From positions 47,013 through 111,012 of the forward strand of contig JAEUIQ010000101.1 in assembly GCA_016794985.1 (NCBI GenBank): 64,000 bases of DNA, given 5' to 3'. Within the stretch, counting starts at the first letter, position 1. Each line of letters begins with the position of its first letter. Shown piece after piece: positions 1-8,882 of this stretch. A model generated the notes under the pieces. The model saw nothing but the letters and a program-made list of their open reading frames with translations. It was not told where the DNA came from and did no database searches. This stretch comes from Planctomycetaceae bacterium (GTDB lineage: Bacteria; Planctomycetota; Planctomycetia; Pirellulales; Pirellulaceae). The position numbers were made by a program, and so were the translations under genes.

Positions 1-383
1 GATCTGAATTAACGGTCGCTGGCACCGCATTTTTTCGAGCAGTCATCGAATCATGTCAAGGCCAACCCGATCAAAATCTGATTCCATTCAACAAATTTGG
101 CACAATGTTTGCTCTTGGGAGGGGGGCCCGGCCCAAAGGCCAATTTGTCAGACGTCCCGAGTTGGGATAGCCTGTCAAAAAAGTCTCAACCTGGCGTGCG
201 AAGGGGAGAGTTGGCTTGGGCAGCCACTCCTAAATCAGGCGGGTTGCGATTTCCAATCAGGAACGCCCCGGAAAGTTGGTTTGGACAGCCCAAAGTAAGG
301 GCAGGTTGGGTCGGTTGAAGAAAACATTGCCAAAGGGGCCGATTGTTTCGGTTTGACTATTTTTTTGAAGGAGTGCAGAGAGA
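1..383. other. Leader region upstream of groES1
   Basis: No gene is supported here. The only clear element is a sigma-54-type promoter at 97-113. About 260 bases lie between its predicted start point and groES1. The short overlapping open frames have no recognisable protein features and look like chance frames. A purine-rich ribosome site (GAAGGAG) lies about 10 bases before the groES1 ATG. Confidence 0.6.
97..113 (+). promoter_or_regulatory. Sigma-54 (RpoN)-type promoter for groES1-groEL1
   Basis: The sequence TTGGCAC-AATG-TTTGCT has the invariant GG (99-100) and GC (111-112) separated by exactly 10 bases, which is the -24/-12 signature of sigma-54 promoters. It points toward groES1, which starts about 270 bases downstream. 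The long leader leaves room for regulation. No CIRCE (HrcA) inverted repeat was found near this operon. The promoter assignment is by pattern; use in the cell is inferred. Confidence 0.7.
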
Positions 384-698
384 ATGACTGCGACCAAGTC
401 GAAGACGAAGTGTCGTTTGATTCCGTTGGGGGATCGGATTGTGGTGGAACGAGAAGAGGCAGATACCCGAACAGCGGGTGGGATCTTGTTGCCGGATTCG
501 GCCCGCGATAAGCCATCTCGAGGGCGCGTCATCAGCATTGGCGATGGCAAATTGTTGGAAAACGGAAAGCGAGCTCCGTTGCAAGTTAAGGTTGGGGACC
601 AAGTGTTGTTCACCACCTACGGCCCGGAAGAATTCAAAGTCGACGACAACGAGTACCTCTTGATGCGCGAGTCGGACGTGTTGGCGGTTATCGGCTAG
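384..698 (+). CDS. groES: Co-chaperonin GroES (copy 1)
   Basis: A 104-residue protein of normal GroES length. It caps the GroEL ring and encloses unfolded protein in the cytoplasm. Family features are clear: IPLGDRIVVERE near the N-terminus, the mobile loop TRTAGGILLPDSARDKP (about residues 28-45), and the C-terminal YLLMRESDVLAVI. The ATG is preceded by GAAGGAG. It is followed after 154 bases by groEL1, and both are probably transcribed from the sigma-54-type promoter upstream. The mobile loop has GGILLP, the usual GroEL-contact tripeptide context. A second groES lies at 19.1 kb. Confidence 0.97.
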   Translation: MTATKSKTKCRLIPLGDRIVVEREEADTRTAGGILLPDSARDKPSRGRVISIGDGKLLENGKRAPLQVKVGDQVLFTTYGPEEFKVDDNEYLLMRESDVLAVIG

Positions 699-852
699 TT
701 GCTCGTTCGACCGAATCGTAGTCGAGAGTTCAAAAGTTCAGACTTGAATCGTTGGCTACGATGGGCTCCCCCCGGATCTTCGCCTCAATTGCGGGCGAAA
801 TCGAATTCACAAAAGTTAGACGCAAACATAATCGTTCCTAGGAGATTTTACG

Positions 853-2481
853 ATGGCAAAGATGATCGCTTTCGATCAAGAAGCTCGGGAAGCCCTTCGC
901 CGCGGTATCGGCAAGTTGGCACGGGCTGTAAAGGTGACGCTGGGACCCAAGGGTCGCAACGTGATTCTGCAGAAGAGTTTCGGTTCGCCGACCGTCACGA
1001 AAGACGGCGTTTCCGTGGCCAAGGAGATTGAACTTGAGGACACCTACGAAAACATGGGTGCCCAAATGGTTCGCGAGGTTGCCAGCAAGACTAGTGACGT
1101 GGCGGGTGATGGAACGACCACCGCAACCGTGATGGCGGAAGCTATTTTCAACGAAGGCCTGCGAGCGGTAACAGCGGGTGTAAACCCGATCCAAATGAAG
1201 CAGGGTATCGAAGCTGCCGTTGCGGACATCACCGAGAAGTTGTCGAAGATGTCGATCAAGATCAAGAGCAAGGAAGAGATGGCGAACGTGGCTTCAATCG
1301 CTGCCAACAACGATCGCGAGATCGGAAACTTGTTGGCCGATGCCATGGAGAAAGTCGGCAAAGATGGCGTGATTACCGTAGATGAAGGCAAGAGCCTGAC
1401 GACGGAAGTGGAATGGGTCGAAGGCATGCAGTTCGATCGCGGCTATTTGTCTCCGTATTTCGTGACGGACTCGGCAGCGATGCAGTGCGTCCTGGAAGAG
1501 CCCTACATCTTGGTCTTCGAAAAGAAATTGACCAACATCAAGGAAATCGTTCCTCTGCTGGAGACTGTAGTTCAACAGAAGAAGCCACTGTTGATTATTT
1601 CTGAAGACGTCGAAGGCGAAGCCTTGGCTACGTTGGTGATCAACCGGCTGCGTGGAACCTTCCAATGTTGTGCAGTGAAGGCTCCAGGATACGGTGATCG
1701 CCGCAAAGCCATGATGGAAGATATCGCCATCTTGACCAACGGTTTGGCCATCTTCGAAGCCCTGGGACGCAAATTAGACAGCTTGACTCTAGCTGACTTG
1801 GGTCGCGCCAAGAAGGTGATCGTCGACAAGGACAATTGCACGATCATTGAAGGCGCTGGCAAGAGCAATAACATCAAGGCTCGGATCGATCAAATTCGAC
1901 GAGAGATCGAAAATACCACCAGCGAGTACGATCGCGAGAAGTTGGAAGAACGACTCGCCAAGCTGGCTGGCGGTGTGGCCAAACTTAATGTTGGCGCAGC
2001 CACCGAAAGCGAAATGAAGGAAAAGAAGGCCCGTGTTGAAGATGCTTTGCACGCGACTCGCGCCGCCGTTGAAGACGGAATTCTTCCTGGTGGTGGTGTG
2101 GCCTTGCTGCGTGCCAGCAGCCAAGTCTCGCCAGCAGATTCGCTGACGGACGATGCAAAGACCGGTTATCATATCGTTCTGCGTTCGTGCCGCGCTCCTC
2201 TGACCACCATTGCTGCCAATGCCGGTAAAGATGGCGGTATCATTTGTGAGAAGGTGCTGGAAGGCAAAGGCAACTTTGGATACAACGCCTTGACCGATGT
2301 TTTCGAAGATTTGGTCAAGTCCGGCGTGATCGATCCAGCGAAGGTGACCAAAACCGCCTTGGCAAATGCCGCCAGTGTTTCGACGTTGCTGTTGACCAGT
2401 GACGCATTGATCGCTGAAATGCCGAAGAAGGAAAAGAAGGCCGCTGGCGGACCGGGCGGTGGTGACTACGACATGTACTAA
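853..2481 (+). CDS. groEL: Chaperonin GroEL (copy 1)
   Basis: A 542-residue 60-kDa chaperonin, the ATP-driven folding chamber partner of GroES. The nucleotide-binding GDGTTT motif, the catalytic Asp in VEDALHATRAAVEDG and the PGGGVALLR segment are present. The apical substrate-binding face has RGYLSPYF, so the two key tyrosines are kept. The C-terminus ends GGPGGGDYDMY rather than in GGM repeats, so the flexible tail in the cavity is atypical. An AGGAG-type ribosome site precedes the ATG. A strong intrinsic terminator follows. It is one of three GroEL paralogues in the window. Confidence 0.97.
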   Translation: MAKMIAFDQEAREALRRGIGKLARAVKVTLGPKGRNVILQKSFGSPTVTKDGVSVAKEIELEDTYENMGAQMVREVASKTSDVAGDGTTTATVMAEAIFNEGLRAVTAGVNPIQMKQGIEAAVADITEKLSKMSIKIKSKEEMANVASIAANNDREIGNLLADAMEKVGKDGVITVDEGKSLTTEVEWVEGMQFDRGYLSPYFVTDSAAMQCVLEEPYILVFEKKLTNIKEIVPLLETVVQQKKPLLIISEDVEGEALATLVINRLRGTFQCCAVKAPGYGDRRKAMMEDIAILTNGLAIFEALGRKLDSLTLADLGRAKKVIVDKDNCTIIEGAGKSNNIKARIDQIRREIENTTSEYDREKLEERLAKLAGGVAKLNVGAATESEMKEKKARVEDALHATRAAVEDGILPGGGVALLRASSQVSPADSLTDDAKTGYHIVLRSCRAPLTTIAANAGKDGGIICEKVLEGKGNFGYNALTDVFEDLVKSGVIDPAKVTKTALANAASVSTLLLTSDALIAEMPKKEKKAAGGPGGGDYDMY

Positions 2482-2531
2482 ACCGAATGGGTCACATCCC
2501 GTATGTCGGGCCCATGACGAATGTCGCATCC

Positions 2532-2563
2532 AGGCCAACAGCATTTGCTGTTGGCCTTTTTTT
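2532..2563 (+). terminator. Intrinsic terminator after groEL1
   Basis: A perfect 12-bp stem (AGGCCAACAGCA at 2532-2543 with its complement at 2546-2557) with a minimal loop, followed by a run of T to 2563. It is a classical Rho-independent terminator about 50 bases after the groEL1 stop codon. Confidence 0.92.
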
Positions 2564-2976
2564 GCGCCCCAAAGCGTCCCCGAGTCGATCCATGGCGATG
2601 CCCTTCATTGGCAGCGCAATCCATCATTCTCGTTTTAATCGACCGTCTTCTCACTTCGAACCTTAGATTTTTAAGGGTGTCTCCCGGTCCCGGAGTGCGG
2701 GCATGTGCGTCGACCGGTCGGCGGGCTGCAAGTCCATCCACGCGGTTGATCACCCAGTCGATGTCGGTCGTTGTTGGGTTTCCAAACGGGATTCCACTCC
2801 CGATCGAACGGTGAACTTGGTCTCCAGACCGAGTCCGTCTCAGTCGCGATCGCTCGACGCGGTAAGTGACGACTTCGTTGGGTTTCAGAAGATGCCTGCA
2901 CGGTTGTAAATTTCCAGCTAAAGTCCAACTCAGGCCGCAATTCATCGACAAATTGTCGCATTTACTCGAAATCTGC

Positions 2977-3005
2977 TTGACCGAAGGTTTTTATATCTGT
3001 ACATT
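2977..3005 (+). promoter_or_regulatory. Sigma-70-type promoter for the CxxCH protein
   Basis: TTGACC (2977-2982), a 17-base spacer and TACATT (3000-3005). The predicted start point near 3012 lies about 40 bases before the ATG at 3053. This makes the upstream TTG codon at 3005 an unlikely start. Confidence 0.55.
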
Positions 3006-3052
3006 TGGGTGTATTATTTTTCTTGCCGGGGGCTCGAAATCGGAGTTTAGTA

Positions 3053-4405
3053 ATGAGCGCGCAGCGACAAGAGGGAAGCGATCGGCCAAGGATCGGGAAC
3101 GTGAAATGGTCGATGACCGCGACCATCTGGTTAGGTCTGGGGGTCGTGTTTTTGAATACGGCGACGGCTCAGATGGCGTCTTACGAACGGCCACCGATCG
3201 ACTACTTGAACGCGGAAGTACACGATCCTGTGGCCCGTTTGAACGAGAAGCTGAAGCTCGGCGAGGTCAAGTTGGACTACGATTCGAAGCACGGATTTCT
3301 ACCTGCGATTCTTAAGGCCTTGGACGTCCCCGAATCCTCGCAAACTTTGGTGTTTTCCAAGACAAGTTTGCAATTGCAAAAGATCTCGCCGCGCTTGCCG
3401 AGAGCCTTGTATTTTAATGACGAAGTCTATGTTGGGTTTTGCCAACGTGGTGATGTGCTGGAGTTTGCGGCGACCGACGATTGGCAAGGCGCGACGTTTT
3501 ACACTTTGGAGCAGAGCATGAGCGAGGCTCCGCGTTTTGTTCGCGATCAAGGAAGTTGTTTGACTTGTCATGCAAGTGCTCGAACGCAAAACGTTCCTGG
3601 TTATTTGATTCGCAGCGTGTTTCCCAATGGAGCCGGGCACCCGATCTTGGGGAGTGGAACATTCACCACGGACCATACTAGCCCGTTCCAGGAGCGATGG
3701 GGTGGTTGGTATGTCACCGGCGAGCACGGCAACATGCGACACATGGGCAATCAAGTTTTTGCAAAGGACAACACCAGCGACCCGGATCTCGAGCCAGGAG
3801 CAAACGCGAAGTCGCTTGATGCCTGGATCAAGTCGGATGCGTATTTGACCCCGCATAGCGATTTGGTCGCCTTGATGGTTTTGGAGCATCAAACCCAAAT
3901 GCACAATGCGATTGCTGCTGCGAACTACGAGACCCGTCAGGCTCTGCATCAGTCATTCGAAATGAATGAACTTCTGGGCCGACCGGCCGACATGATTAGC
4001 GACAGCGCTCAACGGCGTATCGATGCGGTCGTCGAGCAAGTGGTCCGGCAGTTGTTGTTTTGCGGCGAATACCGATTGGAAAATCCGGTCGCTGGATCGA
4101 GTCGCTTCACAGAAGAGTTTGCCGGTCGTGGGCCATTCGATAGTCGAGGGCGCAGCTTGCGGCAATTCGATTTACAAACAAGGATGTTTCGCTATCCATG
4201 CAGTTACTTGGTTTATTCGGGAGCGTTTCGAAATCTGCCGAGTCAAGCCAAGGGCGCGGTCATCACAAAAATGACCGAGATCTTGAGTTCGCCGGACACT
4301 CAACCGGGTTTCACCCACCTCAGCCTGGCCGACAAAACTGCCGTGCTAGAAATTCTCCGAGATACTCATCCGGACTTTCAGCAGTCGACGGCCGCGATGC
4401 AGTGA
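3053..4405 (+). CDS. Secreted/membrane protein with one CxxCH haem motif
   Basis: A 450-residue protein with an N-terminal hydrophobic segment (about residues 18-35, ending ATAQM), consistent with export. A single CLTCH haem c attachment motif lies at about residues 169-173, followed by a His-rich conserved-looking block (HTSPFQERWGGWYVTGEHGNMRHMGN). No other domain was recognised. I chose the ATG at 3053 because a promoter lies just upstream and the extension to 3005 overlaps it. It is probably a planctomycete-type c-type cytochrome of unknown substrate. It converges with the WYL regulator 29 bases downstream. Confidence 0.7.
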   Translation: MSAQRQEGSDRPRIGNVKWSMTATIWLGLGVVFLNTATAQMASYERPPIDYLNAEVHDPVARLNEKLKLGEVKLDYDSKHGFLPAILKALDVPESSQTLVFSKTSLQLQKISPRLPRALYFNDEVYVGFCQRGDVLEFAATDDWQGATFYTLEQSMSEAPRFVRDQGSCLTCHASARTQNVPGYLIRSVFPNGAGHPILGSGTFTTDHTSPFQERWGGWYVTGEHGNMRHMGNQVFAKDNTSDPDLEPGANAKSLDAWIKSDAYLTPHSDLVALMVLEHQTQMHNAIAAANYETRQALHQSFEMNELLGRPADMISDSAQRRIDAVVEQVVRQLLFCGEYRLENPVAGSSRFTEEFAGRGPFDSRGRSLRQFDLQTRMFRYPCSYLVYSGAFRNLPSQAKGAVITKMTEILSSPDTQPGFTHLSLADKTAVLEILRDTHPDFQQSTAAMQ

Positions 4406-4434
4406 CAACGGTTGGATCGACCGTGCCAACGTCC

Positions 4435-5451
4435 TTATTTCTCGCTGTACTTTTCATGAAGCTCGCGAGCGATCTGAATCATTCGTTGGCGTGCTTCCGG
4501 TGGTGAAAGGAGTTCCGCTAATGTTCCAAGCTGCAATACTTTGGGAATGATCTCCAAGTCACTGACTCCGGGGACTCGCAACAGCGCGGATCCGTCCGGC
4601 TGTTTCTCAACAATCTGTTGGTGATGCCACGGGTCTTCGACGAGCCATTGGACGGCTTTCCCGGCAATTCGAATCACGAACTCCTTGGCTTCATTCCCAG
4701 CGAAAATCCCCAGACCGCGACTGGTGAATTCCTCCAAGTCGAAATCTTCGGGGCTCTTGAACCATTCGTCGAGTGTTTGCGCTTTATGAAAGCGATCCAA
4801 CTTCCAATTGCGAATTCGGTTCTCAGATGAATCTTCTTGAGCCGCGGCCACGATGTACAAGCTGTGGTTGTAAAAAACCAACCCATAAGGTTCGATCTTG
4901 CGCAGTTTGGGTTCAGAGTTCGCCGAGCCCTGATATTCGATTTCGACAACGCGATGTTGAATGATTGCACGATTGATCGACTGTAGTATGCCGTGTTGTG
5001 CTTGATATGACTTGTTTGGCATCCCTAGCACGTGCACGACTCGGCGGAACTTTTCGTAGTGCTGCCAGACACTCGACGGCAATTCGTCTTTGATCTTACT
5101 CCAAAACGACTCGATCGCATTCCAAAACGGTGTGCCCGCCAATGGGTACATCAAGTCACGTCCTAAGGATAAAGCGATCAACTCCGAAGCCGATGCCAGA
5201 ATCTTGACCGACTCTTTGGCGCGTGGTCCCAGCTTCCAAACTTTGCCGCGAGCTTCGTCGTGGCATGCCAAGTCGATCCCCGCCGATTGCAAGGCCTCCA
5301 GGTCGCGGCGAATGGTGCGATCATGCAAGGAGTCCAAACCCAACTCCTCTTGCAAGTCGAGATTCAGTTCCTTGATCGTGCGGCCGAAACGGGTTCGCTC
5401 CAAGATTTGCAAGATTCGATGCTGTCGTATGAACTGTTCGTTGCGAGCCAT
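4435..5451 (-). CDS. WYL-domain transcriptional regulator
   Basis: A 338-residue protein. The N-terminus (residues 1-65) is a winged helix with the DRTIRRDLEALQSAGI recognition-helix pattern of the DeoR/WYL class. The middle and C-terminus (about 150-330) carry a WYL-type ligand-sensing domain (KLRKIEPYGLVFYNHSLYIVAA and RNWKLDRFHKAQTLDE). It lies 33 bases downstream of leuB on the same strand and is probably co-transcribed with it. WYL domains sense nucleic acids or small ligands in several families, so the ligand cannot be told here. Confidence 0.85.
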   Translation of the reverse strand: MARNEQFIRQHRILQILERTRFGRTIKELNLDLQEELGLDSLHDRTIRRDLEALQSAGIDLACHDEARGKVWKLGPRAKESVKILASASELIALSLGRDLMYPLAGTPFWNAIESFWSKIKDELPSSVWQHYEKFRRVVHVLGMPNKSYQAQHGILQSINRAIIQHRVVEIEYQGSANSEPKLRKIEPYGLVFYNHSLYIVAAAQEDSSENRIRNWKLDRFHKAQTLDEWFKSPEDFDLEEFTSRGLGIFAGNEAKEFVIRIAGKAVQWLVEDPWHHQQIVEKQPDGSALLRVPGVSDLEIIPKVLQLGTLAELLSPPEARQRMIQIARELHEKYSEK

Positions 5452-5484
5452 ATCTGCATTCCCTGCAAATCAATAAGGTCCAAA

Positions 5485-6564
5485 CTAAAGTGCGGCAATG
5501 ACGGCGTCACCCATTTCGTTTGTACCGCTGACGGGGTCGCCCGCCGCCGCGATGTCCCGTGTTCGGTGGCCGATGGCCAACGCTTGTCGGACGGCGTTTT
5601 CGATTCGGGTAGCCAAATCACTCCTGCCAAACGTGCTTCGCAGCATCATGGCGACGGACAGGATGGTGGCCAATGGATTGGCGACATTTCGACCAGCGAT
5701 ATCAGGGGCTGAGCCGTGCACCGGCTCGTACATGCCTTTTTGGTTCGCATCCAAACTAGCCGACGGCAGCATTCCGATCGAACCCGTTAACATGGAAGCG
5801 GCGTCCGAGAGAATGTCGCCGAACAAGTTGCTTGTCACGATCACGTCGAATTGCTTCGGGGCTTTGATCAATTGCATGCTGGCGTTATCCACGTACATGT
5901 GCGAAAGCTGCACGTCGGGATAGCCGCGTCCCACGTCCGAGACAATTTCTCGCCACAATTCGGAGACCTCCAAGACGTTGGCCTTCTCGACCGAACAAAC
6001 GCGACGCTGACGCAATCGGGATATCTGAAAGGCCGCTTCGGCAATGCGACGAATCTCGGTTTCATTGTACACCATCGTGTTGAAGCCAGTTCGGGTCCCG
6101 TCGGCTTCCGTTCGAATCCCGCGGGGCTTTCCGAAATAGATGCCACCAGTCAATTCGCGAACGATCATCAAGTCCAGACCCGAAACGACCTCCGGCTTCA
6201 GCGTGGAAGCTGCGACCAATTCAGGAAACAGAATGGCGGGACGCAAATTTGCAAATAGATTCATTTCGCTGCGGAGTGCCAAAAGCGCCCGTTCCGGGCG
6301 AAGTTCGCGCGGCAACGATTCCCACTTTGGACCGCCCACCGCCCCTAACAGAATCGCATCCGACCGTTTAGCCAAGGCCAGTGTTTCGGCAGGCAAAGGG
6401 TGGCCGTGTAAATCATAAGCTGTGCCACCCACAGGTGCGTGCTCGCAAACGAGGCCTGCTCCTGCATGTTGATTCAAGTGTTCGATCACTCGAACCGCTT
6501 GTTCAATAACTTCCGGACCGATCCCGTCACCAGGTAAAATGGCCACCGTTCCCGACTTTGTCAC
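5485..6564 (-). CDS. leuB: 3-isopropylmalate dehydrogenase
   Basis: A 359-residue enzyme of normal length for NAD-dependent oxidative decarboxylation of 3-isopropylmalate in leucine synthesis (cytoplasm). Recognised by AILPGDGIGPEVI at the N-terminus, the substrate-binding RPERALLALRSEMNLFANLRP block, the Lys/Tyr region MVYNETEIRRI, and the metal-binding VTSNLFGDILSDAASMLTGSIGMLPSA. The NAD-site EPVHGSAPDIAG motif is intact. No leuC or leuD is nearby. A WYL regulator follows in the same direction. Confidence 0.96.
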   Translation of the reverse strand: MTKSGTVAILPGDGIGPEVIEQAVRVIEHLNQHAGAGLVCEHAPVGGTAYDLHGHPLPAETLALAKRSDAILLGAVGGPKWESLPRELRPERALLALRSEMNLFANLRPAILFPELVAASTLKPEVVSGLDLMIVRELTGGIYFGKPRGIRTEADGTRTGFNTMVYNETEIRRIAEAAFQISRLRQRRVCSVEKANVLEVSELWREIVSDVGRGYPDVQLSHMYVDNASMQLIKAPKQFDVIVTSNLFGDILSDAASMLTGSIGMLPSASLDANQKGMYEPVHGSAPDIAGRNVANPLATILSVAMMLRSTFGRSDLATRIENAVRQALAIGHRTRDIAAAGDPVSGTNEMGDAVIAAL

Positions 6565-6698
6565 GCTCCAACTCCTCTAACGGCCGACGTGGCCAGGGAT
6601 CCTAACATCTGCCGTCAAGACGGCGCTGCCTGCTCCAACCAACGCGAATTAGAGCCGATTCTGACAGTTCTCAAAAGGCGCCCAGAACCCCCCAATGC

Positions 6699-6717
6699 GA
6701 AATGTGCCTGCGACTTT
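6699..6717 (+). repeat. Dispersed 19-base element, copy A
   Basis: GAAATGTGCC followed by TGCGACTTT. It aligns with copy B (6835-6853) and the minus-strand copy C (8732-8750) to the pattern GRAATGYRSY-TGCGACTTT. Function unknown. Confidence 0.4.
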
Positions 6718-6834
6718 TTGAATGGCCATTGGAATCCTGACAACTTCGTTCAACGAAGCACGGGAGTTGGCACGTTCCCTGTGACGTACTCCGTAAAATT
6801 CAGCCGATCTCGGGAGGATGGCGGACGCCACGCG

Positions 6835-6853
6835 GAATGCACTTGCGACTTTG
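6835..6853 (+). repeat. Dispersed 19-base element, copy B
   Basis: GGAATGCACT followed by TGCGACTTT, in the same orientation as copy A and about 136 bases from it. Confidence 0.4.
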
Positions 6854-6911
6854 GGAGTTGGCAATGCGCCGAAACGATAACCCGCTCAAAGTTGAACTTC
6901 GACGCCCGCTG

Positions 6912-8087
6912 CTACAAGTTCCCACGCCGATCTTGCTCGATCTCAAGTGATTCGAACAATGCCTTAAAATTGCCTTTGCCGAACGATTGACTGCCACGAC
7001 GGCAAATGATTTCGAAGAACAGCGTCGGCCGATCTTGCAGAGGTTTCGTGAAGATCTGCAAGAGATATCCTTGATCGTCGCGGTCCGCTAACAAGCGAAG
7101 CTCGCGGACTTTGTCCGTGTTTTCGCGGATTTCTCCAACGCGATCCCAAACCCGTTCGTAGTAGGCATCTGGAATCGACAAGAAGTCGACGCCACGCTGA
7201 CGCAACTGAGCCACCGAGTCGATCGCGTCGCTAGTCAGCAGTGCCAAATGTTGGATTCCAGGCGTGTGATCGTGCCAATCCAGGTACTCTTGGATTTGGC
7301 TCTTGCGCAAACCTTCGGCCGGTTCATTGATCGGAATCTTGATCAGTTCGCGCCCGGAATCCAGCACTTTAGACATCAGCGCGGAGTACTCGGTCGAAAT
7401 ATCGTGATCATCGAAGTGTTTGAACAACTTGAACTGCAACACATCGGAGTACCAATTCACCCAGTTGTCCATTTGGCCCATTTCGACGTTGCCCACACAA
7501 TGATCGACATAGAATAGTCCACACGGGTTAGCTCGATTGTAATCATTGACGCCCAACTGCCCCATCTTCTTGAACTTGGGTCCGAAAAGCCCAAAGTGCT
7601 TGACGCGATCCAACGTGTACTCGCCCGTCCGCGAGACGAAAGAATGCACGACACGTCCAAAGGTTTTGATCCCCGCGGACAACACTGTTCCGCGTTCGTC
7701 AGAAACTTCGCGTGGCTCGTAAGCGGACTCCGCTCCGTTTGCCAACGCTTTCTCGTATGCGGCAACCGCATCGTCAACGGTAAACGCTACGTCCTTGATT
7801 CCATCGCCAAAGTGGGCCACTTCCTTACTAGCCGGATGGTCGGCATTCAGGCCACAAGTCAATAACAGGCGAATATTGCCTTGGGTCAATAGATAAGATG
7901 CCGATTCTCGACTGCCGGTGGTCAGGTCTGCCACCTGTTCGATCTCGAAACCAAAGCAAAACGCATAGAAAAACGCTGCTTGCTTGGCGTTGCCGACGTA
8001 GAAGTGAACATGGTCCACATCAATAAACCGCAGCGGATCGGTGGAATGTCGGATATCATTCGTCGGCAACGGTGACATTTGACTCAT
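6912..8087 (-). CDS. hppD: 4-hydroxyphenylpyruvate dioxygenase
   Basis: A 391-residue non-haem Fe(II) dioxygenase that converts 4-hydroxyphenylpyruvate to homogentisate in tyrosine breakdown (or plastoquinone-like pathways). It has two vicinal-oxygen-chelate halves. The metal ligands are visible as the His in VDHCVGNV, the His in GIQHLAL, and the Glu in FFEIICR. The C-terminal GKGNFKALFESLE is the usual gate helix. The ATG is preceded by a GGAGACC ribosome site. No other tyrosine-catabolic gene is adjacent. Confidence 0.95.
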   Translation of the reverse strand: MSQMSPLPTNDIRHSTDPLRFIDVDHVHFYVGNAKQAAFFYAFCFGFEIEQVADLTTGSRESASYLLTQGNIRLLLTCGLNADHPASKEVAHFGDGIKDVAFTVDDAVAAYEKALANGAESAYEPREVSDERGTVLSAGIKTFGRVVHSFVSRTGEYTLDRVKHFGLFGPKFKKMGQLGVNDYNRANPCGLFYVDHCVGNVEMGQMDNWVNWYSDVLQFKLFKHFDDHDISTEYSALMSKVLDSGRELIKIPINEPAEGLRKSQIQEYLDWHDHTPGIQHLALLTSDAIDSVAQLRQRGVDFLSIPDAYYERVWDRVGEIRENTDKVRELRLLADRDDQGYLLQIFTKPLQDRPTLFFEIICRRGSQSFGKGNFKALFESLEIEQDRRGNL

Positions 8088-8257
8088 GATTGGGTCTCCT
8101 AGGAGTCGGCGAGGGGGCAGTGAAATAGACGCGACGACTGAGTATCATTAGACCGCCGCGGACAACTTCTACAAGGGGCGGTTGAGCTCCTTTAGTTTGC
8201 TGTTAGCGGCTTCGAGGTCGCTATCACCGGAGCCTTTTGTGGAAAAACGCAGTCGTG

Positions 8258-8605
8258 ATGAACCAACCCCGCGAATCGTGGGTAAATCATAACCAACTCC
8301 GCTTGCTGGTTGAGCCAGCTTCCTCGTGCAATTCGTGCGGGGCTTGCTGTCGCCTCACCCCTGTGCCGCCCTTCGCCCCTGGGGAATGCCAACAGCGAAA
8401 CGTGCCAGACGAATGGCTTGTGTGCGTTACCGCAACAATGGCGAGGGATCAACAGTTTGAGCTTGAACCCTGTGTTTGGTACGACCCGGCCGCAGACGCA
8501 TGCCAACACTACGAATACCGCCCAACGGCCTGCCGCAGTTTTGAGGTCGGGAGCGTCGAATGTGCGAGCGCGCGGCGGCGAGTAGCCACGCAACATCACT
8601 GCTAA
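8258..8605 (+). CDS. YkgJ-type cysteine-cluster protein
   Basis: A 115-residue small protein with the zinc/iron-binding cysteine cluster of the YkgJ (CxxCxxCC) family: CNSCGACC at about residues 25-32, then EPCVWYD and RPTACRSF. Its biochemical role is unknown; the family is proposed to chelate Fe-S or Zn. I chose the ATG at 8258 over the TTG at 8237. It is divergent from hppD. Confidence 0.75.
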   Translation: MNQPRESWVNHNQLRLLVEPASSCNSCGACCRLTPVPPFAPGECQQRNVPDEWLVCVTATMARDQQFELEPCVWYDPAADACQHYEYRPTACRSFEVGSVECASARRRVATQHHC

Positions 8606-8731
8606 CTCTTGCGTCAGTTCACCGTCCACGTTTGGTCTGGTTGATCGCTGCCACAGGCGTGACGGACCGCGGGGACGATACCAACTCCGACCTACATCTG
8701 CTGCTGACGGTTAGACTAACAACTGTTCGAA

Positions 8732-8750
8732 AAGTCGCAGCCACATTCCT
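8732..8750 (-). repeat. Dispersed 19-base element, copy C
   Basis: Read on the minus strand it is GGAATGTGGC-TGCGACTTT, matching copies A and B in the leuB-hppD gap. It lies in the 277-base gap between the YkgJ-type gene and the TPR gene, which otherwise shows nothing recognisable. Confidence 0.4.
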
Positions 8751-8882
8751 TGTGCCGCTCACCGGCCCATTGAAACGATGGCTTTCGCTTGGTCGTGACA
8801 ACAATGGACCATTCCCACGGCCACCGGCTCCTGAGTCGAATGGCGGCGAAACATGCAGCGCCAAAGTCGAGGCAAACTCGCA

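Larger units (their letters stand above)
2482..3052. other. Intergenic region after groEL1
   Basis: No gene is supported. It holds the groEL1 terminator (2532-2563) and, near its right end, a sigma-70-type promoter (2977-3005) for the next gene. I see nothing recognisable in the roughly 400 bases between them. Confidence 0.6.
6565..6911. other. Intergenic region with degenerate dispersed repeats
   Basis: This lies between two minus-strand genes (hppD and leuB). No gene is supported. It holds two copies of a 19-base element ending TGCGACTTT (about 6699-6717 and 6833-6853) and two copies of GGGAGTTGGCA (6762-6772 and 6853-6863). A third copy of the 19-base element lies near 8.7 kb. This suggests a small dispersed repeat family or a decayed repeat element. 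Confidence 0.5.

Noticed and set aside
1..2563. CIRCE element for HrcA control of groE
   Set aside because: No TTAGCACTC-N9-GAGTGCTAA-type repeat was found upstream of any groE gene.
4406..4434. Bidirectional terminator between the CxxCH gene and the WYL gene
   Set aside because: Only a five-base GTTGG/CCAAC stem can be formed and no T run follows it directly.
6097..6125. tRNA-like GTTCGAATCCC string
   Set aside because: It lies inside the leuB coding sequence and no cloverleaf can be drawn around it.
6766..6785. TTGGCACG element in the leuB-hppD gap
   Set aside because: The -12 region reads TGT rather than TGC, and the element points the wrong way for both neighbouring genes.
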